Below, piece by piece: positions 1 through 9,116 of a DNA stretch of 64,000 nucleotides. The DNA is from Pedobacter kyungheensis (GTDB taxonomy: Bacteria; Bacteroidota; Bacteroidia; Sphingobacteriales; Sphingobacteriaceae). A model generated the notes under the pieces. That model was not told the DNA's origin. It saw only the letters and a list, made by a program, of their open reading frames with translations, and searched no databases. The stretch spans positions 62,001-126,000 of the forward strand of contig NZ_JSYN01000018.1 of the NCBI RefSeq assembly GCF_000812965.1. Reading direction: 5' to 3'. The translations under genes were made by a program, and so were the position numbers. The first letter of the stretch is position 1, and each line of letters begins with the position of its first letter.

Positions 1-443
1 TTCTCGCTCAATACCGCAGTACTACTCATGCTGGCCCGGTAAGGGTTAAACCAGGCATGTAATTCCATTCCTCTGAAATGCGCTTCTTTAATGGCAAAAG
101 CCAGGGGATCGTAACCAGCGGCTGGTGCCAGACCTTGTTTACCCATTAACCATTGGCTCCAGGGTTCTCTCGATTTGGCGTAAAAAGCATCCGCAGCCGG
201 CCTTACCTGCAAAATAATGGCGTTCATGCCCTGACTTTTATGGCGTTCAAGAATACCGATAAGTTCCTGTTTTTGCTGATCGACAGTGAGACCGGGCTTG
301 GAAGGCCAGTCTATATTGGTAACAGTTGCCACCCATACCCCTCTAAACTCCCTTTTTGGTGCAATTTTTGATAATGGTTGTGCATTTAATATATATGGTA
401 ATACAGTTAAGGATAAAAGTGCGTATAGGAAGTTTTTAAGCAT
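1..443 (-). CDS. GHL10-family glycoside hydrolase-like lipoprotein or secreted protein, N-terminal part
   Basis: The start codon is at 443 and the gene runs off the left edge, so only about 147 N-terminal residues are visible. Residues 1-21 form a signal peptide (basic start, hydrophobic core, ending NAQ). The mature protein begins with the GHL10 (DUF187) signature REFRGVWVATVTNIDWPSK, followed by the expected segments VRPAADAFY and HAWFNPYR, which line the barrel of this hydrolase-like family. Family members (YngK-like) are exported and thought to act on cell-surface or dietary glycans, but the substrate is unknown. The family assignment is firm; catalytic activity cannot be judged because the C-terminal part is outside the window. 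Confidence 0.85.
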   Translation of the reverse strand, partial: MLKNFLYALLSLTVLPYILNAQPLSKIAPKREFRGVWVATVTNIDWPSKPGLTVDQQKQELIGILERHKSQGMNAIILQVRPAADAFYAKSREPWSQWLMGKQGLAPAAGYDPLAFAIKEAHFRGMELHAWFNPYRASMSSTAVLSE

Positions 444-650
444 TATTTCTATCTTATTTTTTTATTCAGGTTGTGTGTTTGTGTTGATTTGAGTACAAAT
501 GAACATTAGCAAGTAAACGATTTTTTTTAAAAACTCTTATAAGTTTATTAAAAATTTTAATTTGCGCCTCCTAAAAATTAATTGTGTACCCCCATTTACC
601 TATGGAGAACAAAAGTATATTAATTTACAGAAGATACAGCGTTATTAAAA

Positions 651-1553
651 ATGGAATCACAAAAAGTTAATAAAGGTGATAGGAACAAAATTTACTTTCT
701 GGTAATTGTTATAGCGGCTTTAATTGGTACAAATGCTTATTTGTTTCTTAAAGACCGAAAGCAGAGCGAAAGGTTTGTTACCGTAAGTACGGAGAAGGAC
801 AAATTGCGGCTTGAGGTCGAAAAAATTGAAGTGGAGTTAGATAAGGTTAATGCGCTTAATTTAGATTTAAACGAAAAGCTGGTTGAAGAACAGAAAGACG
901 CGCGCAAAAAAATCGATGCACTTAAACTGGCTCTGGAGAAAAATCAGATTACCCAGGTTGAGCTCGATAAGGCAAATGCGCAAATTAATGAGCTAAAAAC
1001 CTTTGTTAAGAATTACAGCGATCAGATTATCCAGCTGCAAAAAGACAATATCTTTTTAAAGAACAGCCGCGATAGCCTGGAGAATACCTTAAGAAACATC
1101 AGCAACAAAGCGTCGAACCTCGAAAGTGAGAACAGCAACCTCAATGCAAAAGTTAAAACTGCTGCTGTGCTAAAGCTTCAATCGGCCGAAATTATTGCCT
1201 TCAGAACTAAATCGAGCGGAAAGAAAGTAGAAGTAACCAGATCGTCTACAGCCGAAAAATTAAGCGTACGCTTTACCATCATCCCAAACCAACTGGCCGA
1301 AAAAGGGCATCATAACATTTACCTCAGGGTGTTCGATCCGGCAGGAAACCTATTGGCTGATGAAGGCAACCACTTCGAAGCCGACGGACAGGACATGCAG
1401 TACAGCCACTCTATTTTTATCAATTACAATAACGATGATAGCACCTATGTTATCGACTGGGCAAACCCAAAGCCCTTTATAAAAGGTATTTATACCGTAA
1501 TCTTATATGCTGATGGCAATACCATGGGGAAAGCCCAGGTAGAACTTCGGTAA
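651..1553 (+). CDS. Single-pass membrane protein with long coiled coil, function unknown
   Basis: This 300-residue protein has a short basic cytoplasmic tail, one membrane segment at about residues 14-33 (YFLVIVIAALIGTNAYLFL), a long charged coiled coil at about 40-175, and a small beta-rich C-terminal domain at about 185-300 (for example SVRFTIIPNQ and GIYTVILYADG). The layout suggests an envelope protein whose C-terminal domain is held away from the inner membrane. I recognise the architecture from Sphingobacteriaceae proteins annotated only as hypothetical, and I cannot assign a function. It is transcribed alone, converging on the large kinase that follows. The ATG at 651 is well placed just before the basic tail. 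Confidence 0.75.
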   Translation: MESQKVNKGDRNKIYFLVIVIAALIGTNAYLFLKDRKQSERFVTVSTEKDKLRLEVEKIEVELDKVNALNLDLNEKLVEEQKDARKKIDALKLALEKNQITQVELDKANAQINELKTFVKNYSDQIIQLQKDNIFLKNSRDSLENTLRNISNKASNLESENSNLNAKVKTAAVLKLQSAEIIAFRTKSSGKKVEVTRSSTAEKLSVRFTIIPNQLAEKGHHNIYLRVFDPAGNLLADEGNHFEADGQDMQYSHSIFINYNNDDSTYVIDWANPKPFIKGIYTVILYADGNTMGKAQVELR

Positions 1554-1584
1554 AATCACATTAACGCTTCTTCCTCATACTTAG

Positions 1585-4500
1585 CTAAGCCAAAGGGAAA
1601 TTCAGATAAAACGTAGTTCCAAGACCGCTTACCGAAGTAAATTTAACCGCACCACCTGCGTTTTCTACGGCCTGTTTAACAAAAGCCAGTCCTAAGCCTG
1701 TACCCGATGATTTTGTGGTAAAGTTGGGCACAAAGATCTTATCCTGTAAAGATGGAGGTATGCCCTTTCCGTTATCTTTAATTTCGATATAGGCGCTTTT
1801 CGCATCCATATAAACAACAATGGTTATACAGCACAAAGTATCTTCATCAATAGCTTCAATGGCATTTTTAAGCAGGTTATTAAACGTGCGGAGTAGCTGA
1901 TCGTGATCGGCCATGATTTCAATCTCGCGGTCGCTTTTGTTTATCACATCGATGGTTACGTTCTCGGTGCTTTTAAACACTTCTCTGGCCTGTTCAATAA
2001 TGGGTAGCAGCAACAGCCGTTCTAAGTTCGTATCGGGCATTTTGGCAAAATTAGAGAATTCTGAAGCGATTTTTGAAAGACTATCAATCTGTTCGATAAA
2101 CGATTTGCTGAATTTATTAAACTTCAGTTCAAAGTTCGGATCTTTTTCCTTCCATGATTTTTCGAGTAGCTGCACCCCCAGTTTGAGCGGGGTTAACGGA
2201 TTTTTAATTTCGTGTGCCACCTGTTTGGCCATTTCGCGCCAGGCACTTTCGCGCTCAGAGCGGGCCAGCTTAAGGGCACTATCCTCCAAAGCCGCAATCA
2301 TGCTGTTGTATTCTTTAATTAACGATCCAATTTCATCATGGCGGCGCCAAACAATCGGCTCGTTACGCTGCCCTATTTTTGTTCTGCTGATACTTTCCTG
2401 AATAAAGGTTAAAGGGCTTGTAATCTGGTTGGCTAAAAAGATGGCCAGTACCCCGATAGCAACGAAAACGAGCGCGTAAATATTAATCAGGTTACTTACA
2501 AAAAGCGCTATTTTATCGCTGTACTCCTCTTCGTTCGAATAATTGGGCAAACCCAGGTAGGCTATGGTTTTGTTTTGTGCATTCCTTACCGGTGCATAAG
2601 CCGCTGCATAAGTTAAATTTCCTATTTTCTCGTCGAGATTGATAAACTCCGAACGGTGCAACCCATTTAAGGCAATATAAGCCAGTGGCCCAATTTTTCG
2701 TCCAATAATTTTATAACTGTACAGCTTCGGGTAGGTGGTCATGATCAGGTTACCACTCAGGTCATACAAATTCAGATCGGCATTGTTTATATCGGCGAAA
2801 TTGTTAAAATCCGCAGCAGCATTTTCATCGTTCGAAATCATTCCATTGCTAAAAACCTGCTTTTCGAAATTCTGCTGCACTTTCCTGATCTTATCTTTCA
2901 ATATGGCATCCTGTTGCCCCCGGTATTCTTTATCCATGTAGTAGTAGGTTACCCAGCCTACAATTACTAAAGTGGCCACTACCGAGAGCACAATCACCAC
3001 CTGGATACGTGTTTTATATAAAATTTTATTGGCATTGATCATTAACGAGCGGTTAATACTAAACCAGCCAACTTTATCGTCATCGAGGTTTTTAATCAGC
3101 CATATTAAGCCGTAAAGCAGTAAAGAGAAGATAATAAACACCAGAAAAAAGAAAGATAATGCGGCTAACCGCTCTACATAATCTACCTTGGCTTTACTAA
3201 TGATTACCATTTTACTCGCCGAAGGCTTATAAATGAGGTGGCTATAATGCAGGCTATCGTCACTGAGGGTAACAAAATCATCCTTTTTCCCTTTAAACAC
3301 GCTGCCATCTAAAGGGAAAGTATAATTACCAGATTGGTTAAGCAGTTTATCATTGCTGTAAAAGGCAATAGAATAGCCCCTGAAATCTTCGTCTTTTGCC
3401 TGCTTTTGATCGCTCAAAAGATCAGGTAGCCTGTTATTGTAATTGTAAGGCTTGGACCGGAGCTCGATAATGAGGGTACCGAGTAAATTCCCATTATCAA
3501 CTACCGAAATAATTCCAAAATAATCCTGATAGCCAAAAGTATTATTTACCTGATAGAAGAAGTTTGAACCATCAATCTTTACCGAACCCGCTTCAACCAG
3601 ATTTTTATATTTATCAATTGGCGGACTATCGGCATTGCCCATTGCCGTACCCAACCTGTCGTACGGATAAATTTGCGAATCATAGCGACTTAAATAACCA
3701 TCGAGATAATCTTTAAGGTGATTTTTAAGTACGGCGTAATTGGCGGTTTTATTTTGATTAAAATACCGGGCCAGAAAATCGTCTTTAGCTATATCATTAC
3801 CCAGTGTGCCCAAGGCTAAAATGGCATTCAGATCTTCTGAAGATTGTATTTTCCGCGCCATCGGCTCGCGCAGGTTCCGCTCTTTAATGTCTTTAAAACG
3901 CGTGTATTTAATAGAGGTATTAAAAGCCAGGCAGAAAAAAACAATGGCAAACATGCCAATTGAAAAATTACTTTCCTTTAAATACACCGCTCTGGCTACG
4001 ATAAACAAAACGAGGGCAAAAACGATGAAAAAAGCATTGAAATCAACAAACAACTTATAAATAAACACGCCTGTAAACCCGATCAGAAAAATAATAATCC
4101 TTTCTCTGTTGGTAACGTTTAACTGGCTGCTTACCGTTGCCGAAATTACGGTAATGAGATAAATCTGGAACCAGGCGAGGCACAAAATTACAATCCCCAC
4201 CCAGCTGGTACCGCTAAGTTTTAAAATGTTTACAATATCGAAGTTAATGCGCGAATTAAAAATCAGCCCGAAAAAGATATCGTCGGTATCCCAAACAATC
4301 TTACCAATAAACACCATTAAGGCTGCATGAATAAACAAACCGACAAATTTATTTCGCTTAATCCATCCCGGAAACTGGTATTGTGCTTTGTGATTGTACA
4401 TAAACAAAAGCAACCAGGTAATGGCGATTACGTTGAGTAAAAAATCACCAAGTGAGGGCATTAAAAAGCTATCGGCATAAATTTTAGGATCAAAAAGACC

Positions 4501-5316
4501 CAATGTAAAGCGGTGGTTAAACCAGCCGAAATATAGATCAGTTAAGCGAAAGGCCAGAAAGAAAAACAGCAATAAAAAAGTACCCCAGGCAATATGTCCG
4601 CGCCTTGCAATAAACGAGCATAGCGAATTAAAAAACATGCAGATACACAGCATTCCAGCCACAAAAAGCCAAAGCTGAATGCCTGAGTAATAGGTATCGG
4701 CATAGCCGGGTTTAACTTTTAGGCCGAATAGAAATTTATTATCGAGGCTTTTTATCGTGTAAACATCTTTATCGGTAAAAGAAGCAAAGGTTAAAATCCT
4801 GGTTTTGGATAACAGCGGGTCTATATCGTTTTTAAAATACTGCGTTTCTTTAAAAGGATACTGAGATTGAATGGAGATGAGAAAAATAAAACTAAAATTA
4901 CCCTGTACACTCTTAATCACTTCGTACCATCCGTTTGAAAAGAACAGCACCGAACTTCCTTCTTTTATAGCAGTGGGATCTATTTCTGAAACTTTATAGG
5001 TGCTCCAGAATTTAAGCTCATTATTTTGATAGGTAAATAAATTAATGCCATTTTGCTTGCGATAGGTTTCGATAAAATTGGTGGCATCCTGCGGATTTAG
5101 ATGAAATTGTTTGGCTTTGGCAACCTCTTTCTTATTGGCTAAGAAACTTTCAACAGATCTTTCTTTAGCTAAGAGGTTTTGCTGAATCTCGTTGGCATCA
5201 TGATCAAGCAATTCGCTTTTGGTCGTAAAACGGCTTAAAGAAATGGAAGTTGCAATGAGACAACAGCCCAAAACAAGCAATAGAAATCTTATTTTTACAC
5301 CAAAGCTTAGTTTCAT
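1585..5316 (-). CDS. Very large multi-pass membrane sensor histidine kinase
   Basis: This 1243-residue kinase starts with a membrane anchor (about 7-29), an extracytoplasmic region to about 205, a block of roughly 7-8 membrane helices (about 210-470), a second extracytoplasmic region to about 730, further helices near 735-755 and 785-805, a third sensing loop, and a helix near 965-985 leading into HAMP. The kinase core has the H-box QVAHEIKNPLTPLK (His near 1035), the N-box NLLKNAIEAID, the G1 box DNGKGIP and the G2 box GTGLGLAFVK (near 1205). The H-box and G-box style resemble NtrY-type kinases. No response regulator gene is adjacent, so it is an orphan here. Its size and three separate sensing regions are unusual. 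A TATCTTTA -7-like box lies at 5324-5331, seven bases before the start. Confidence 0.9.
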   Translation of the reverse strand: MKLSFGVKIRFLLLVLGCCLIATSISLSRFTTKSELLDHDANEIQQNLLAKERSVESFLANKKEVAKAKQFHLNPQDATNFIETYRKQNGINLFTYQNNELKFWSTYKVSEIDPTAIKEGSSVLFFSNGWYEVIKSVQGNFSFIFLISIQSQYPFKETQYFKNDIDPLLSKTRILTFASFTDKDVYTIKSLDNKFLFGLKVKPGYADTYYSGIQLWLFVAGMLCICMFFNSLCSFIARRGHIAWGTFLLLFFFLAFRLTDLYFGWFNHRFTLGLFDPKIYADSFLMPSLGDFLLNVIAITWLLLFMYNHKAQYQFPGWIKRNKFVGLFIHAALMVFIGKIVWDTDDIFFGLIFNSRINFDIVNILKLSGTSWVGIVILCLAWFQIYLITVISATVSSQLNVTNRERIIIFLIGFTGVFIYKLFVDFNAFFIVFALVLFIVARAVYLKESNFSIGMFAIVFFCLAFNTSIKYTRFKDIKERNLREPMARKIQSSEDLNAILALGTLGNDIAKDDFLARYFNQNKTANYAVLKNHLKDYLDGYLSRYDSQIYPYDRLGTAMGNADSPPIDKYKNLVEAGSVKIDGSNFFYQVNNTFGYQDYFGIISVVDNGNLLGTLIIELRSKPYNYNNRLPDLLSDQKQAKDEDFRGYSIAFYSNDKLLNQSGNYTFPLDGSVFKGKKDDFVTLSDDSLHYSHLIYKPSASKMVIISKAKVDYVERLAALSFFFLVFIIFSLLLYGLIWLIKNLDDDKVGWFSINRSLMINANKILYKTRIQVVIVLSVVATLVIVGWVTYYYMDKEYRGQQDAILKDKIRKVQQNFEKQVFSNGMISNDENAAADFNNFADINNADLNLYDLSGNLIMTTYPKLYSYKIIGRKIGPLAYIALNGLHRSEFINLDEKIGNLTYAAAYAPVRNAQNKTIAYLGLPNYSNEEEYSDKIALFVSNLINIYALVFVAIGVLAIFLANQITSPLTFIQESISRTKIGQRNEPIVWRRHDEIGSLIKEYNSMIAALEDSALKLARSERESAWREMAKQVAHEIKNPLTPLKLGVQLLEKSWKEKDPNFELKFNKFSKSFIEQIDSLSKIASEFSNFAKMPDTNLERLLLLPIIEQAREVFKSTENVTIDVINKSDREIEIMADHDQLLRTFNNLLKNAIEAIDEDTLCCITIVVYMDAKSAYIEIKDNGKGIPPSLQDKIFVPNFTTKSSGTGLGLAFVKQAVENAGGAVKFTSVSGLGTTFYLNFPLA

Positions 5317-5350
5317 CTACGGATAAAGATATTTAAATATTGGTAAAAAA

Positions 5351-5380
5351 CAACGCCATAAACTTTGGTTTATGGCGTTG
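5351..5380 (-). terminator. Rho-independent terminator after fabD
   Basis: A perfect 13-bp stem (CAACGCCATAAAC at 5351-5363 with GTTTATGGCGTTG at 5368-5380) and a four-base loop is followed, on the minus strand, by a run of six T. It lies 27 bases past the fabD stop codon and just before the large kinase gene, so it should separate the two co-directional transcripts. Confidence 0.85.
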
Positions 5381-5406
5381 GTACTTATATTTTAAGGAAA
5401 TAAAAA

Positions 5407-6288
5407 TTAAGCGATTACAGCACTACTGGTTTGTACTTCACGACTTACTTTTTTAACCAATCCCTGCAATACATTGCCCGGACCAACCTCAACAAATTCG
5501 GTTGCACCATCGGCAAGCATATTGCCTACCGTCTGTGTCCAACGTACAGCACCGGTTAATTGTTTAATTAAATTGGCTTTTATTTCTGCAGGGTCGGTGT
5601 AAGGCTTTGCATCAACATTTTGGTAAACCGGACAAACTGGTGCAGCAATGTTTGTTGCTTCTATAGCTGCCTGTAATTCAATTTTTGCCGGCTCCATTAA
5701 CGGCGAGTGGAAAGCACCACCTACATTTAATTTCAATGCCCTTTTTGCTCCGGCCTCCGTTAATTTGGCACATGCCAGATCAATACCTTCAATACTACCA
5801 GAAATTACCAGCTGCCCCGGGCAGTTGTAATTGGCCGGCACTACAACGGCATCAATATCTGCACAAATTTGTTCTACAACCTCATCAGCCAAACCTAAAA
5901 TAGCAGCCATGGTTGATGGTTGTGCCTCGCAGGCTTTCTGCATGGCGTTTGCACGTGCAATAACCAATTTCAAACCATCTTCAAAGCTTAATGCATTTGC
6001 TGCTACTAAAGCCGAAAATTCGCCTAAAGAGTGCCCTGCAACCATATCAGGTTTGAAACCGGCACCTAAAACTTTGGCTAAAATAACCGAATGCAAAAAG
6101 ATTGCCGGCTGCGTTACCTTAGTTTGTTTCAATTCTTCATCAGTTCCGCTAAACATGATATCGCTTATGCGGAAACCAATAATTTCGTTAGCTTTTTCAA
6201 ATAATGCTGCAGCTTCCGGGTTTTCGTAAAGGTCTTTACCCATGCCTACAAACTGTGCGCCCTGTCCGGGAAAAATATATGCTTTCAT
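5407..6288 (-). CDS. fabD: Malonyl-CoA:ACP transacylase
   Basis: FabD moves the malonyl group from malonyl-CoA to acyl carrier protein, supplying the extender unit for type II fatty acid synthesis in the cytoplasm. The 293 residues match the normal family length. The GQGAQ motif (8-12) is present, the nucleophile Ser87 lies in GHSLGE, and the catalytic His194 lies in GAFHSP. The VGPGNVL segment near the C-terminus is also typical. The gene follows the PTPS-folE pair on the same strand after an 83-base gap that contains G/C-rich inverted repeats, so co-transcription is possible but not certain. A strong terminator follows it. Confidence 0.97.
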   Translation of the reverse strand: MKAYIFPGQGAQFVGMGKDLYENPEAAALFEKANEIIGFRISDIMFSGTDEELKQTKVTQPAIFLHSVILAKVLGAGFKPDMVAGHSLGEFSALVAANALSFEDGLKLVIARANAMQKACEAQPSTMAAILGLADEVVEQICADIDAVVVPANYNCPGQLVISGSIEGIDLACAKLTEAGAKRALKLNVGGAFHSPLMEPAKIELQAAIEATNIAAPVCPVYQNVDAKPYTDPAEIKANLIKQLTGAVRWTQTVGNMLADGATEFVEVGPGNVLQGLVKKVSREVQTSSAVIA

Positions 6289-6291
6289 ACC

Positions 6292-6371
6292 CCTTAATCC
6301 CCTAAAGGGGAAATTAAATATTTAGTTAAAATTATTACTGTTAAATCCTGCCCCCTCAAGGGGGAAGGGGG
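6292..6371. repeat. CCCCT/AGGGG inverted-repeat cluster between folE and fabD
   Basis: The 83-base gap holds CCCCTTAATCCCCTAAAGGGG and, 50 bases on, GCCCCCTCAAGGGGGAAGGGGG, so two G/C-rich palindromes flank an AT-rich core. A related sequence (CCCCCTTCAAAGGGG) occurs in the gap near 28631. It resembles small dispersed intergenic repeats; an effect on folE-fabD transcription is possible but unproven. Confidence 0.5.
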
Positions 6372-7007
6372 TTAATCTAAACTCGCGGTAATTAACCTTA
6401 AAAACTCTGCTCTTGTTTTATCGTTACTTAAAAAGGTACCGGTAAAGGCCGAGGTTGTAGTTACCGAATTCTGTTTTTGTACACCACGCATGGCCATACA
6501 TAAGTGCCTGCACTCCATTACTACTGCGACGCCCATCGGGTTTAAGGTATTTTGGATACAATCCCTGATTTCGTTGGTTAAACGCTCCTGTACCTGTAAA
6601 CGACGCGCAAAAGCATCAACCACACGCGGAATTTTGCTTAAACCCACAATATGTCCGTTCGGGATATAGGCAATATGGGCCTTACCAAAAAACGGCAACA
6701 TGTGGTGTTCGCACATCGAATATACTTCAATATCTTTAACTACAACCATTTGGCTATAGTCTTCTTCAAACATAGCCGATTTTAAAATTTCATCAGGTTT
6801 TAAATCGTAACCATGTGTTAAATATTGTAATGCTTTGGCCACACGCTCAGGGGTTTTTAATAAACCTTCGCGCTCCGGGTTTTCTCCCAATTGCCCTAAA
6901 ATATCTTTGTAGTGTGTAGCTACGGCTTCTATTTTATCATCGTTATAACGGTCTATTTTTACATACCCATCTATCGACTCGCCTTTTAATACGTCTTTAT
7001 CGCTCAT
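6372..7007 (-). CDS. folE: GTP cyclohydrolase I
   Basis: FolE converts GTP to 7,8-dihydroneopterin triphosphate, the first step toward folate and also the entry to queuosine and related pterins. The 211-residue protein carries the zinc ligands Cys99 and His102 in SMCEHHMLPFFGKAH and Cys170 in MECRHLCMAMRG, plus the QERLTNEI segment typical of type IA enzymes. It lies 12 bases downstream of the PTPS/QueD gene, so the two are almost certainly one operon: FolE makes the substrate used by the PTPS-type enzyme. Confidence 0.97.
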   Translation of the reverse strand: MSDKDVLKGESIDGYVKIDRYNDDKIEAVATHYKDILGQLGENPEREGLLKTPERVAKALQYLTHGYDLKPDEILKSAMFEEDYSQMVVVKDIEVYSMCEHHMLPFFGKAHIAYIPNGHIVGLSKIPRVVDAFARRLQVQERLTNEIRDCIQNTLNPMGVAVVMECRHLCMAMRGVQKQNSVTTTSAFTGTFLSNDKTRAEFLRLITASLD

Positions 7008-7019
7008 TAATGTAGGTTT

Positions 7020-7430
7020 TTAGCCAAAATATTCAACATAATTGTTTTCAGTTTCGTAGATTTTTACGCAATGTAAAATTGCACCACTTTCTGCAATTGG
7101 TGCCCACAACTGTTTCCAGATTTCGATAGCCAGATTTTCGGTCGAGGCCAGTTTGCCTTTCATAAAATCGACATCAAGGTTCAGGTTTTTATGATCTACC
7201 TTATCTACAACATAATTATTCATTACATCTTTTAACCATTTCAGGTCGACAAGGAAACCAGTTTCGGGGTTAACTTCGCCTTTAACGGTAACGTATAACC
7301 AATAGTTATGGCCGTGCCAGTTTGGATTGGCGCATTTGCCATAAACCTCACTATTTTTATCATCATCCCAATCGGTTCGGGCCAGCTTATGCGCTGCGTT
7401 AAATGATGCTTTTCTCGTTATGTAAATCAT
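7020..7430 (-). CDS. queD: 6-pyruvoyl-tetrahydropterin synthase / 6-carboxytetrahydropterin synthase family
   Basis: This 136-residue protein is of standard length for the PTPS/QueD family. The zinc ligands His14 (NAAHKL), His39 and His41 (HGH) and the catalytic Cys33 (GKCANPNWHGH) are all present. In bacteria such proteins usually convert dihydroneopterin triphosphate to 6-carboxy-tetrahydropterin for queuosine, although some make tetrahydrobiopterin precursors; sequence alone does not separate these. It is the first gene of an operon with folE. A TATATTTG -7 box (7448-7455, minus strand) lies 17 bases before the ATG. Confidence 0.88.
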   Translation of the reverse strand: MIYITRKASFNAAHKLARTDWDDDKNSEVYGKCANPNWHGHNYWLYVTVKGEVNPETGFLVDLKWLKDVMNNYVVDKVDHKNLNLDVDFMKGKLASTENLAIEIWKQLWAPIAESGAILHCVKIYETENNYVEYFG

Positions 7431-7447
7431 TACTATAAAATAAACCG

Positions 7448-7455
7448 CAAATATA
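7448..7455 (-). promoter_or_regulatory. Bacteroidota -7 promoter box for the PTPS-folE operon
   Basis: Read on the minus strand this is TATATTTG, a full match to the Bacteroidota -7 consensus TAnnTTTG. A TTTA element 18 bases further upstream is a passable -33 box. It would start the mRNA roughly 12 bases before the PTPS start codon. Confidence 0.5.
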
Positions 7456-7540
7456 CAGATAAAGGTTTAAGCTTAAAGACTAAAGACCAAAGCTTACATA
7501 AAACTAAAACTTTAATGAAACAATCTGCTAACTTTACTTT

Positions 7541-8164
7541 ATGAAAACTTTAGTTGTTGCAGCCACAAAGGCCGAACTTTCTTTCTTTTATCAACATTTC
7601 AACCTGCCGGAAGGCGATTTTGTGGAAAGCAAAAATTTTGATCTGCTGATTACCGGAGTAGGCATGGTAGCAACAGCCTTTGCTTTGGGCAGGCACCTCT
7701 CGCATAAATATAACCTGGTGGTAAATTTCGGTATTGCAGGCTCTTTTGACCGTAATATTGCCCTGGGTACGGTATTAAACATTACCGAAGATACCTTTGC
7801 CGAATTGGGCGCCGAGAATGGCGACGATTTTTTAACCATTACCGACCTGGGCTTCGGCGATAACCATTACACCGCTCGCAGCCAGCATAAAATAGATTTA
7901 CCCCTGGCAAAAGGCATTACCATGAATTGTGTAACCGGAAGCGAAAAAAGCATTAAAAACCTGGTTAAAAGGCTAAACCCCACAACCGAAAGTATGGAAG
8001 GCGCAGCTGTTTTTTATGCCTGCAAACAGTTTCATATTGATTGCCTGCAAATAAGAAGTGTATCTAACTATGTAGAGCCCCGAAACAAAGACAACTGGAA
8101 AATAGGACTTTCTATTAAAAACCTGAACGACTGGGCCATTGCTTTTATTGGAGAAATGAACTGA
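7541..8164 (+). CDS. mqnB: Futalosine hydrolase
   Basis: MqnB removes the base from futalosine or 6-amino-6-deoxyfutalosine in the alternative menaquinone pathway. The 207-residue protein has the nucleoside phosphorylase/hydrolase fold markers: an N-terminal VVAATKAEL strand, the NFGIAGSFDRN loop, and the SMEGAAVFYAC motif near residues 146-156 that contacts the ribose. The next gene on the same strand, mqnD, performs a later step of the same pathway, which settles the specificity. The start is preceded by TAACTTTA only four bases upstream, so the leader may be extremely short. Confidence 0.95.
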   Translation: MKTLVVAATKAELSFFYQHFNLPEGDFVESKNFDLLITGVGMVATAFALGRHLSHKYNLVVNFGIAGSFDRNIALGTVLNITEDTFAELGAENGDDFLTITDLGFGDNHYTARSQHKIDLPLAKGITMNCVTGSEKSIKNLVKRLNPTTESMEGAAVFYACKQFHIDCLQIRSVSNYVEPRNKDNWKIGLSIKNLNDWAIAFIGEMN

Positions 8165-8204
8165 GCATGACGGATTAATTTACCGCAGTAGTTAATTTTG
8201 AGCT

Positions 8205-9050
8205 ATGAAACTTACCCTTGGCTTTTCGCCCTGCCCTAACGATACTTTTATTTTCGACGCATTAATTCACCATAAAATTGATACTGAAGGTTTAGAATTT
8301 GAGGTTTATTACGATGATGTTGAAACACTGAACCAGAAAGCACTGCGGGGCGAATTAAATATTACCAAATTAAGTTTTCATGCTTTTGCTTATGTAGCTA
8401 ACCAATATGCCCTGCTCGATGCAGGTAGCGCCCTTGGCTTTGGTGTTGGACCGTTGTTGATCAGCAAGAATGATTTTGATAGCGAAGCCACCGAACTCCG
8501 GACTCCGAACTCCGGACTGAAAGTCGGTATACCGGGCAAATACACCACGGCAAATTTTCTGCTGGGTATTGCCTATCCTGAATTGCAGAACAAGCAGGAA
8601 CTGGTATTTTCTGAAATCGAATCGGCTTTACTGGAAGAAAAGATTGATTTAGGCCTGATTATACACGAAAACCGGTTTACTTACCAGGATAAAGGCTTAA
8701 ATAAAATTGTAGACCTTGGCGATTACTGGGAAAAACTAACCGGTTGTGCAATTCCTTTGGGTGGTATTGTAATTAACCGTAATCTCGACCGCGAGGTACA
8801 ATTAAAAGTTAACCGCTTAATCAGGCAGTCGGTTGAATACGCCTTTGCGCATCCAAAATCGAGTATTGATTTTATTCGCCAGCATGCGCAGGCCATGGAC
8901 GAAAGCGTAATGTACAAGCACATTGAACTTTACGTAAACAAATATAGTATTAACCTGGGCGAAGAAGGCCGTAAAGCGGTTGATACCTTATTTAAACTGG
9001 CTCAGGAAAGAGGTATTATTCCAGCCATTCAAGAAAACTTATATTTATAG
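8205..9050 (+). CDS. mqnD: 1,4-dihydroxy-6-naphthoate synthase
   Basis: MqnD converts cyclic dehypoxanthine futalosine to 1,4-dihydroxy-6-naphthoate in the futalosine route to menaquinone, the respiratory quinone of Bacteroidota. The 281-residue protein has the signature GFSPCPNDTFIF (6-17), a substrate-binding-protein fold, and the IPGKYTTANFLL segment. Forty bases separate it from mqnB. An odd feature is the hydrophilic insert ATELRTPNSGL, encoded by a short direct repeat (GAACTCCGGACT twice with 14-base spacing at 8493-8518). The insert sits in a surface loop before the conserved IPGKYTT and keeps the frame. Confidence 0.95.
   Translation: MKLTLGFSPCPNDTFIFDALIHHKIDTEGLEFEVYYDDVETLNQKALRGELNITKLSFHAFAYVANQYALLDAGSALGFGVGPLLISKNDFDSEATELRTPNSGLKVGIPGKYTTANFLLGIAYPELQNKQELVFSEIESALLEEKIDLGLIIHENRFTYQDKGLNKIVDLGDYWEKLTGCAIPLGGIVINRNLDREVQLKVNRLIRQSVEYAFAHPKSSIDFIRQHAQAMDESVMYKHIELYVNKYSINLGEEGRKAVDTLFKLAQERGIIPAIQENLYL
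8493..8518. repeat. In-frame GAACTCCGGACT direct repeat inside mqnD
   Basis: GAACTCCGGACT occurs at 8493-8504 and again at 8507-8518 (14-base period). It encodes the loop TELRTPNSGL. The low-complexity, G/C-richer makeup contrasts with the surrounding codons and resembles a small repeat insertion tolerated by the enzyme. Confidence 0.6.
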
Positions 9051-9116
9051 GCTGGAAGATTGAAATGTTGGAAAGTTCGACCTGAACATTCCAACCTTAC
9101 AACATTAAAACTGCAT

